Position numbers and translations under genes: made by a program. Positions 1 to 6,263 of a stretch of DNA of 13,776 nucleotides are shown here, one piece after another (the stretch's first letter is position 1; each line of letters starts with the position of its first letter). Below the pieces are notes generated by a model. The model was not told where the DNA came from. It searched no databases and saw only the letters and a list, made by a program, of their open reading frames with translations. The DNA is from Sandaracinomonas sp041180785. GTDB lineage: Bacteria > Bacteroidota > Bacteroidia > Cytophagales > Spirosomataceae. The stretch covers positions 1 to 13,776 of the forward strand of contig JBEGQV010000182.1 of assembly GCA_041180785.1 (NCBI GenBank), given 5' to 3'.

Positions 1-675
1 GGCATGGCAGTTGCCTTTCCGGTTGGCATTGGACTGGCCTTAGTGATAGGGGTAGTGACCAATTATTTGGATAATCCAACTGGTAATTTGTCAATTATTA
101 GCGTTGGCGTATTGTTAATAATTGTGGCAATTATACTCAATGCCTTAGCCTATAAAGATATTTTAGGACAAGCCAAAGGCTCAAAAGGACTCATCTTGTC
201 GTTAGTTGCCGGATCTTTGATGGGCTTTTTTTATAAATATGTAGCCACGTCAATGGCACAAAATTTTGCTCAACCCGAGGTGGGAAAATTAAGTCCTTAT
301 ACAGCCTTGGTAATGTTTTCTGTTGGCCTTTTGGCCAGTAATTTTGTGTTAAATTTTTTACAAATGAAGTTTCCATTTCAAGGCGAACCGATTGGATTTT
401 CGTCTTATTTCAAAGGAAGTCTAAAAGATCATTTATTGGGCGTTTTCGGTGGACTCATTTGGTTTGTTGGAATGGCATTTTCCATTTTAGCTTCTGAAAA
501 AGCAGGACCAGCCCTGTCGTATGGCTTGGGTCAAGGAGCCACTTTAGTTGCCGCCATTTGGGGAATCTTTATTTGGAAAGAATTTAAAAATGCACAGGCT
601 AACACAAAAGTAAAATTAAACCTAATGTTAGTTTTATATGCCCTTGGTTTGGGATTATTGATGTTGTCAAAGTAA
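1..675 (+). CDS. DMT-superfamily sugar/metabolite transporter (GRP / ureide-permease-like), 5' truncated
   Basis: This is the C-terminal part of an inner-membrane permease. The reading frame is open from base 1, so the ATG at 4 is probably internal and the N-terminus lies outside the window. The 223 residues after that Met hold about seven hydrophobic spans (roughly 1-22, 29-50, 62-84, 97-118, 143-164, 168-191, 203-222), separated by short Lys-rich loops. A ten-helix DMT transporter would have about three more helices upstream. The opening AVAFPVGIGLALVIGVVTNYL, and the later glycine-rich helix with GPALSYGLGQGATLVAAIWG, resemble bacterial relatives of plant ureide permeases and GRP-type sugar transporters. 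Such proteins move small solutes by proton or sodium coupling. The substrate cannot be told. The following 43 bases before the next gene show no clear terminator hairpin. Confidence 0.72.
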   Translation, partial: GMAVAFPVGIGLALVIGVVTNYLDNPTGNLSIISVGVLLIIVAIILNALAYKDILGQAKGSKGLILSLVAGSLMGFFYKYVATSMAQNFAQPEVGKLSPYTALVMFSVGLLASNFVLNFLQMKFPFQGEPIGFSSYFKGSLKDHLLGVFGGLIWFVGMAFSILASEKAGPALSYGLGQGATLVAAIWGIFIWKEFKNAQANTKVKLNLMLVLYALGLGLLMLSK

Positions 676-718
676 AAATATTGTTTTTCTATTTGTAGTA
701 CCCTAGTCTAAAAATTAC

Positions 719-3232
719 ATGAAATCTATTACAAACTATCTCTGGATGATAGGATTTTTGTGGTTATCCACTTTTTCAATTTTTGCACAAGATCAAGACC
801 AAAGTGTTGCTTTAAGTTTAGGAGCTTCCGGCTTTCAAATCAATAAAACGAACAAAACGCATATTTGGTGGAATACCAATAAATCGTATAAAATTGATAT
901 TTCTGATGTCAGTTTAAAAGGTAAAGATTTGTTTGTCTCGATTGACACCCTTAATAATGTCGACTTCGTAAGTCAATGGTCTCAAATTTCAAAAACAGGT
1001 GCTGAAGGAACCGCAAATAGTTATTTTACCTTAAAAGTTAACGATACCTCTCCCGCCGATAATTTTATCCCAAAATTGAGTGTCTTTTCAAAAATAGATA
1101 AGTCAATAAGGTTTGATATTTGGTTTGGTCCTGAAACGATCAAATATAAAAATGGGAAAACCCATTTTTATCGAGTGTTGAACAATTCATATTATCAATT
1201 TCAAGAAATTGGCCAAGGCTTGAATCTGCTCTCAAAAGGAGTACGCATATTGGATCCAACCCGTTTAAAAGAATTGGCTTTATTTCATGATTTGAATGGC
1301 GATGGGATAGATGACATGATTTTTGGGAATGATCAAATATATGTCGACGGTAAAATCGAACAAATTGGTCGTGGATTAATGGTACCCGTATATGTGAATG
1401 TAAAACCAGCGTCATATACTAACCTGCCTTGGACTTTAGATGTTAGCTATGAAGATGTTTCAAGTCCTACTTCAAAGCCAGCTTCGCTCATACATAATTT
1501 AGATGATTATACAGCAGTTGATTTAAATGGGGATAAAAAACCAGAAATTGTTGGTTGGGGCGAACATTATCACGTGGGTTCAAAACCAAATTGGGACGCC
1601 ATTGCCAAACAACTTGGTTTGATAAAAAATGTAGATTATAGAGGAACAGGTGGTCAACCTACCCAATATGATACCGCATTTTATGCAAAGCGTTTTTATT
1701 ATTATCAAATTGAAAAAGAAAAGTGGAGAAGCAAAGAAAGTAATATTCCTGCCTATACTGCCTTAACTGGGGTTTTTCAAGGTGCTGTTGGAGATTCAGA
1801 TGGCGATGGCGATGTAGATATTGTTCACAAAGCGCAAAATGGGCAATTAATGACCTTGATAAATGACGGGAAGGGGGTCTTTGCTACTTCCACCTATTCC
1901 GGTGAATTAGTTAAGACGTTTAGTTCAGAATCGAATAATCGTTCTCCACAAACATTTATTGATCAATTAATTGATATAGACCAAGACGGTAAAAAAGATA
2001 TTTTGGTGTATTATAAATCGACCCAAAATGGCACACCCAATCGGTTTGTCTATTTTAGAAATGCAGGCAACAATATATTTGATCTTAACCCGATAGATGT
2101 TTTCCCGTATGTCTCCGAATTTAGTTCAAACAACTGGCAGTCTTATGATATAACTCAAGCAGAAGTGGTGGACCTTAACAAAGATGGTAAAAACGAAATT
2201 GTAATAGTTGTTTCTAGAGATTACAGTGGCGAGGCTGACGAGGCGAAATATAAAACACAATCGATTTTTAAAATTTTAGAAGTAAATAAAGGGGCCTTAT
2301 TGGATGTGACAGCAACTTATTTTAAAAATAATAGTAATGTGTTGCCCATTATGGTTTCAAATGAAGGGGCCACCTTTAGTATTCAAGATGTAAATGGCGA
2401 TGGCAAGTTAGACCTGGTACCGCGCTTTATGTTAAGAGACCCAGCCAAAAATGATTGGGTAAATCCCAAAATTTGGGCTGGATTTTGGAACAATAGCGAA
2501 GATTTTCAATATTATAAAAGTACTCCGAATGGATTTGAGGTAATGGGCCTTGGCAAATTTTATGATGTCTCCTCTAAGGATTATTTATTCAATTATATTG
2601 AATTTAAAGATTTAGATAAAAACGGGGATGCTGAGGTAATTGCCTTATACAGCGGACTTTCCCAGGTAGGCAAAAAGGTTGCAGATTTTCAACAAAATCC
2701 GATCGCGTGGGAAATCAATGCAAGTTCAAAAGTTGGCGATGCAAAAACACTTCCAATAGCAGGACTGGACCCATCGACAATCGTATTTTCCTTTCTGAAA
2801 AGTCAAACTATTTTTGACATTCAGGGGAATAAATTAGTTTTAAATTCGCTACCGAAGGTAAGTAAAGATACTACCTTTATCATGCCGTATAAAATTGAGG
2901 ATACGCAACTGAATCGCTTTACTTATGGACAAATTAAGGTGACCAATAAACTATTGAAAGAAATTGTCTTGGGAAATCAAGAATCCAGCAAGATAGCAAC
3001 AGCCATTCCAAATCCGGTTCAAAACAATTGTTACTTAGAATTTGATTTGAAGCTTGGAAGTGAAGTAAAATTAGAGGTTTTGGATTTATTGGGTAGAATG
3101 CAATTCATTCGAGACAGGTATTCTGCCCGCCAAGTAATTGATCTCTCAAGTTTAAAGCCGGGGGTTTATGTGCTAAAATTATATTCTTTGAGTAGCAATC
3201 AGGTGGAACAAGTAAAATTAATAAAAGAATAA
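719..3232 (+). CDS. Secreted FG-GAP/VCBS beta-propeller protein with T9SS C-terminal sorting domain
   Basis: A large exported protein. Residues 1-23 form a signal peptide (Lys2, hydrophobic core, likely cleavage after FA at 22-23). Residues of about 35-125 look like an Ig-like beta domain. Seven DxDxDG-type calcium loops begin at D191, D268, D359, D419, D485, D557 and D631 (for example DLNGDGIDD, DSDGDGDVD, DVNGDGKLD). They are spaced 60-91 residues apart, as expected for FG-GAP/integrin-type blades, and seven of them fit a closed seven-bladed propeller. Residues of about 758-837 form a type A T9SS sorting domain: AIPNPVQNN, LEVLDLLGR, LKPGVYVLKL and a basic end VKLIKE. It should therefore cross the outer membrane by the type IX system and be released or anchored after tail removal. 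No catalytic domain is recognisable, so its role (adhesion, glycan or metal binding) is open. It abuts the convergent next gene. Confidence 0.9.
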   Translation: MKSITNYLWMIGFLWLSTFSIFAQDQDQSVALSLGASGFQINKTNKTHIWWNTNKSYKIDISDVSLKGKDLFVSIDTLNNVDFVSQWSQISKTGAEGTANSYFTLKVNDTSPADNFIPKLSVFSKIDKSIRFDIWFGPETIKYKNGKTHFYRVLNNSYYQFQEIGQGLNLLSKGVRILDPTRLKELALFHDLNGDGIDDMIFGNDQIYVDGKIEQIGRGLMVPVYVNVKPASYTNLPWTLDVSYEDVSSPTSKPASLIHNLDDYTAVDLNGDKKPEIVGWGEHYHVGSKPNWDAIAKQLGLIKNVDYRGTGGQPTQYDTAFYAKRFYYYQIEKEKWRSKESNIPAYTALTGVFQGAVGDSDGDGDVDIVHKAQNGQLMTLINDGKGVFATSTYSGELVKTFSSESNNRSPQTFIDQLIDIDQDGKKDILVYYKSTQNGTPNRFVYFRNAGNNIFDLNPIDVFPYVSEFSSNNWQSYDITQAEVVDLNKDGKNEIVIVVSRDYSGEADEAKYKTQSIFKILEVNKGALLDVTATYFKNNSNVLPIMVSNEGATFSIQDVNGDGKLDLVPRFMLRDPAKNDWVNPKIWAGFWNNSEDFQYYKSTPNGFEVMGLGKFYDVSSKDYLFNYIEFKDLDKNGDAEVIALYSGLSQVGKKVADFQQNPIAWEINASSKVGDAKTLPIAGLDPSTIVFSFLKSQTIFDIQGNKLVLNSLPKVSKDTTFIMPYKIEDTQLNRFTYGQIKVTNKLLKEIVLGNQESSKIATAIPNPVQNNCYLEFDLKLGSEVKLEVLDLLGRMQFIRDRYSARQVIDLSSLKPGVYVLKLYSLSSNQVEQVKLIKE

Positions 3233-3877
3233 TTATAATAAATTTTTATGTGACCCATCACAAGAGGGCATGCGTTTGGAAAGTCCACATATACAATCAG
3301 TTAGTCCCTTGCCTTTTAAAATTCTCGGAATAATTTTTTCAATCCGATCATACCGGGTTTGTTGTTGCTTTGCATCGGAAACATGAAGTGCGTAAGCTTT
3401 TTGTCGGCCTGGCGTAAGTGCTAAAAAGGCGGATTTAACTGCTCCATTTTGGGCAAAAGCTTCAAGCAATTCATTTGGCATCTCAAAATCATCCACTTTC
3501 TTCATTTCAACCTTTGCTCCCGACTTTTCAATATCAATAGCCTCCAAAATATAGGAACGAATAACTTGTTCAAGAGAAACAATTTCCTCCATACTTTTTA
3601 AACGGATTTGTCGGCCCGCTTGCACCTCCCCTGGTTGTGAGAGAATATTCTCTGAATCTTTCAATAAGGCACCTTTGAAAAATAATACACCAAAATATTC
3701 CTTAAATCCTTGTAAAATCACAACGTTTTTTCCTTCAATCGTATAGCAAGGAGAATTCCACTTTAGTTCTTCAACGAAATCGTTGGCTAAAACTATTTCT
3801 CGTAATACCTCTAATTCGTTTCTCCACTTTTTAAGGTTCAAAAAAAATGGATTTACTTTTGGATTTTTATTGGACAC
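3233..3877 (-). CDS. YdeI/OmpD-associated family protein (DUF1801-like) with C-terminal CDGSH-type 2Fe-2S motif
   Basis: A 214-residue cytoplasmic protein with no signal peptide or membrane span. Residues of about 8-120 match the DUF1801/YdeI-like fold (NPKVNPFF, ELKWNSPCYT, GFKEYFGVLFFKGALL). Residues of about 130-188 match the YdeI/OmpD-associated domain (LTPGRQKAYALHVSDAKQ..TR..RIEKI). The last 20 residues carry C195, C197, C206 and H210 in CICGLSKRMPSCDGSH, which fits the CDGSH pattern CxCxx(S/T)xxxPxCDGxH exactly. In mitoNEET-type proteins those four residues hold a redox-active 2Fe-2S cluster. The start is GTG (bases 3875-3877). No ATG lies before the conserved N-terminus, so GTG is the best choice. 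Its stop codon touches that of the upstream plus-strand gene. Family function is poorly defined; stress or bacteriocin protection has been suggested by family naming only. Cluster binding is inferred from the motif. Confidence 0.85.
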   Translation of the reverse strand: MSNKNPKVNPFFLNLKKWRNELEVLREIVLANDFVEELKWNSPCYTIEGKNVVILQGFKEYFGVLFFKGALLKDSENILSQPGEVQAGRQIRLKSMEEIVSLEQVIRSYILEAIDIEKSGAKVEMKKVDDFEMPNELLEAFAQNGAVKSAFLALTPGRQKAYALHVSDAKQQQTRYDRIEKIIPRILKGKGLTDCICGLSKRMPSCDGSHKNLL

Positions 3878-3958
3878 TTACTGAATATTTAACGATTAAA
3901 TTTATGACAAATTCCGTTTAAAATTTATTAAATTGAGGTTAAATTGAAAAATTAATTT
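3878..3958. promoter_or_regulatory. Short divergent intergenic region (81 bp), promoters not resolved
   Basis: This very AT-rich gap lies between the starts of the minus-strand YdeI-family gene and the plus-strand dioxygenase gene, so it must hold promoters for both directions. TAAATTTA at 3897-3904 resembles a Bacteroidota -7 box (TAnnTTTG, one mismatch) and is palindromic. I could not pair it with a convincing TTTG element at the usual 17-20 base distance on either strand. No Shine-Dalgarno sequence is seen before either start. Confidence 0.4.
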
Positions 3959-4741
3959 ATGGAGTTGACTGCTCAAAATATCAAAAACAAATTACATGAA
4001 GAGGGATTAGTAATCCTTCCAGGGTTTTTCCCGGAAGAAAAAATTGATAAAATTTATACCTCAGCGAAAAGTATTTTTCAACTTCAGTTTGACCAACATG
4101 GTATACAAGGTGATTTTTTGTCGCAAATGACCCAGTTGTTTGAAAACCATTTGGATACGTTTATAAATTGTGGAAAATTAATTCAGTCCGGATTAATCGA
4201 ATTATATCAGTTGGCTGTTGATCCAACTTTGGTTCAATTGTTAAAAGACATAGGTCTCGATTTCCCAACCATGTGTACCCGACCTGCCCTCTTTTTTAAT
4301 CACCCAAGTTTAGCAAAACAAGAGCATTTTTATAAAACACCCCTGCACCAGGATTGGGTGTCTATGCTTTCTTCTGACGATTCTTTGGTTGTTTGGATGC
4401 CTTTGATTGATCTAGACATGGGGCATGGTCCCGTCATCTTTTATCCTGGCACCCACAGGCTTGGACCTCTTACTAATAAAATTGAAAACGGTTTTGCTGA
4501 AGTAGATTTTGACAGAGAGGCTCACCCGCGCGTTCAATTACCTTTAAAAAGAGGAGACATTGCTATTTTTTCTACTTTACTCGTTCACGAATCCGGACAA
4601 ATCACCAATAACGCAATTCGCTGGTCTTGTCATTTTCGATATACTAACATGAAAGACCCATCTTTTATGGAAAAGGGTTTCCCGCATCCATACATTTATA
4701 AACCGTCTCAAGAGTTAATAGATAAATATTTAAATGCATAA
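3959..4741 (+). CDS. Phytanoyl-CoA dioxygenase (PhyH)-family Fe(II)/2-oxoglutarate-dependent oxygenase
   Basis: A 260-residue soluble enzyme of the cupin-fold PhyH family, which uses Fe(II), O2 and 2-oxoglutarate to hydroxylate (or halogenate) a small-molecule or lipid substrate. The iron facial triad is visible: H130 and D132 in LHQDW, and the distal H210 in LLVHESGQ. R221 in IRWSCHFRY is the expected 2-oxoglutarate carboxylate anchor. FYPGTHRLGP in the middle is the family's typical PGSH-like turn. The HxD aspartate is intact, so the sequence argues for a hydroxylase and not a halogenase. Length is normal for the family. The N-terminal LHEEGLVILPGFFPEEKIDKI is the usual PhyH opening. Its 3' end overlaps the start of the next gene by 8 bases, so the two are probably co-translated. 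Substrate is unknown; the neighbour suggests a lipid or glycan precursor, which is inference. Confidence 0.88.
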   Translation: MELTAQNIKNKLHEEGLVILPGFFPEEKIDKIYTSAKSIFQLQFDQHGIQGDFLSQMTQLFENHLDTFINCGKLIQSGLIELYQLAVDPTLVQLLKDIGLDFPTMCTRPALFFNHPSLAKQEHFYKTPLHQDWVSMLSSDDSLVVWMPLIDLDMGHGPVIFYPGTHRLGPLTNKIENGFAEVDFDREAHPRVQLPLKRGDIAIFSTLLVHESGQITNNAIRWSCHFRYTNMKDPSFMEKGFPHPYIYKPSQELIDKYLNA

Positions 4742-6263
4742 TAATATAATGACCAAAAAACTTGTTTTTGCTGGTGTAATACTCATTGTTTTATTTCATT
4801 TTTATATCATAAGTTTTGAAACCGTTTCATATCCTTTTTTTGGAGATGATTGGGATTTACTTTCGGTTGTGCGGAAATTTTCCATTAGCAATCTTAACCA
4901 ATGGGGAGATTTAATTCTACCTTTCCACGGTGGGGTGCACTCCCATCTTCTAACCAAAATTTTTGCCCTTTCCTATTTTACTATTTTTAACGAAATAGAC
5001 TATAAAGCTTTAGTCCTCATTTCTTCTCTTTTAATTCTTGTAATTTATACAGTGTATTTCAAGTACTTGAAATTGTTGAAGAAAAATTCTTTTCATTTTT
5101 TGACAATAGCCTTTATTCTCTTCTCTTTAAAGGGTAATTTAGATAATTTCAATTTGGGTGGAATTATGCAGCATAATAATGTTTCAATTTGCTTTATTAC
5201 GCTTATTTCATACCTTGTTGTCGTCCAAAAAAAATGCTACGCTGGTGTTTTTTTAGGAATATGTTACTTGCTTTTTGTTTCTTCTGAAGCCATAGGAGTA
5301 CTCCTAATTTCAAATTTATGTTGCTTTTTGTTTGCAATTAGGGGACGAGTAATTCTCTTGGGAATTTCCTTGGGAACCATCGTCCTGTATTATTTTGGCG
5401 TACGTATTTCTCAGGAAATATTAGGAGCTCACTCGGCTGGAATGGTGCTTAATTGGGGAATATTCGTTGCACCCTTTATTTTCATGGGAGGAATTTTTAC
5501 CAATATTAAACTAGCGGGAATCACAGGATTTTTACTTTTTTTAAGTATCCTAATTCCAACGGTTTATCCGAAAAAACCTTGGCGAGACTATATACTTGGT
5601 GTTGATCTATTTATTCCCATGGTCGCACTTTCGATCGCCTCCGTCGGGATAATTTTACAAGTAAATAAAGGAACGTCCGCTCTTGGAGCCGTGGATTTTT
5701 CGATCCTTACAAACACCAGATTTTCATTGTATCACTTGCTGGCAATTTTACTTGGATTTTTGTCCACCATCAAATGGTTAGACAACAAATTTACGGTTAT
5801 TCACATGGGCATTTTTTGTATGGCAGGATTCTATTATTTGGTTAACATTGTTCAATTTTATCCAACAATCATTTTTGATAAAGAAAGAGTTCTTGCTGAC
5901 ATTTATAATTACAACCAAAATAATTTTTCTGTATTATATTATCTGAATCCTGACATGATTCATAATAATAAAAAGACAAATTGGATGTATGTTCCTACTG
6001 AATCTCTCAATCTGAATAATTTTAAAGCTGAGCCGGTTAAACAAAGTACTTTTGACTTTCTTGGATCTGATTTTGTGAATTTAATGATTGAACTACCGCA
6101 AAAGTCACTAGGCAATTATTTCTTGTTGGAGACAAAAAAGAGGAAGATTATTGTGTGTGCAAAAACTTCCAATCATTTAGGTTTTAGTGTACTTTTTAAT
6201 CGAAAGAGTTTTGATGAATTGGGGGAATTTAACATATCGAAATTGACTAAATTAGATCACTAA
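4734..6263 (+). CDS. Polytopic membrane protein, putative GT-C-fold glycosyltransferase
   Basis: I do not recognise a named family. Up to 509 residues with about 10-12 hydrophobic spans between residues 9 and 375, then a soluble C-terminal part (about 376-509) with no known motif. After the first helix comes an acidic cluster FFGDDWDLL (D38, D39, D41), then a His-rich stretch PFHGGVHSHLL (H65, H69, H71). An acidic motif in the first external loop followed by conserved polar residues is the usual plan of GT-C enzymes, which transfer sugars from polyprenyl-phosphate donors outside the cytoplasmic membrane. ATG 4734 lies inside the end of the dioxygenase gene. A second in-frame ATG at 4749 would give MTKKLVFAG, a more normal membrane-protein N-terminus, and may be the true start. 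It abuts the next gene (TAA 6261-6263, ATG 6264). GC looks low (18 of 60 bases in 5101-5160). The alternative is an unrelated transporter-like protein. Confidence 0.6.
   Translation: MHNNIMTKKLVFAGVILIVLFHFYIISFETVSYPFFGDDWDLLSVVRKFSISNLNQWGDLILPFHGGVHSHLLTKIFALSYFTIFNEIDYKALVLISSLLILVIYTVYFKYLKLLKKNSFHFLTIAFILFSLKGNLDNFNLGGIMQHNNVSICFITLISYLVVVQKKCYAGVFLGICYLLFVSSEAIGVLLISNLCCFLFAIRGRVILLGISLGTIVLYYFGVRISQEILGAHSAGMVLNWGIFVAPFIFMGGIFTNIKLAGITGFLLFLSILIPTVYPKKPWRDYILGVDLFIPMVALSIASVGIILQVNKGTSALGAVDFSILTNTRFSLYHLLAILLGFLSTIKWLDNKFTVIHMGIFCMAGFYYLVNIVQFYPTIIFDKERVLADIYNYNQNNFSVLYYLNPDMIHNNKKTNWMYVPTESLNLNNFKAEPVKQSTFDFLGSDFVNLMIELPQKSLGNYFLLETKKRKIIVCAKTSNHLGFSVLFNRKSFDELGEFNISKLTKLDH

Noticed and set aside
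1140..1415. A 91-codon antisense frame in the FG-GAP protein gene.
   Set aside because: It is a shadow of calcium-loop codons on the other strand, with no domain or leader support.
4734..4751. A possible frameshift at the dioxygenase/membrane-protein overlap.
   Set aside because: Both proteins are complete with intact N- and C-terminal features. The 8-base overlap is normal operon coupling, and an alternative start at 4749 exists.
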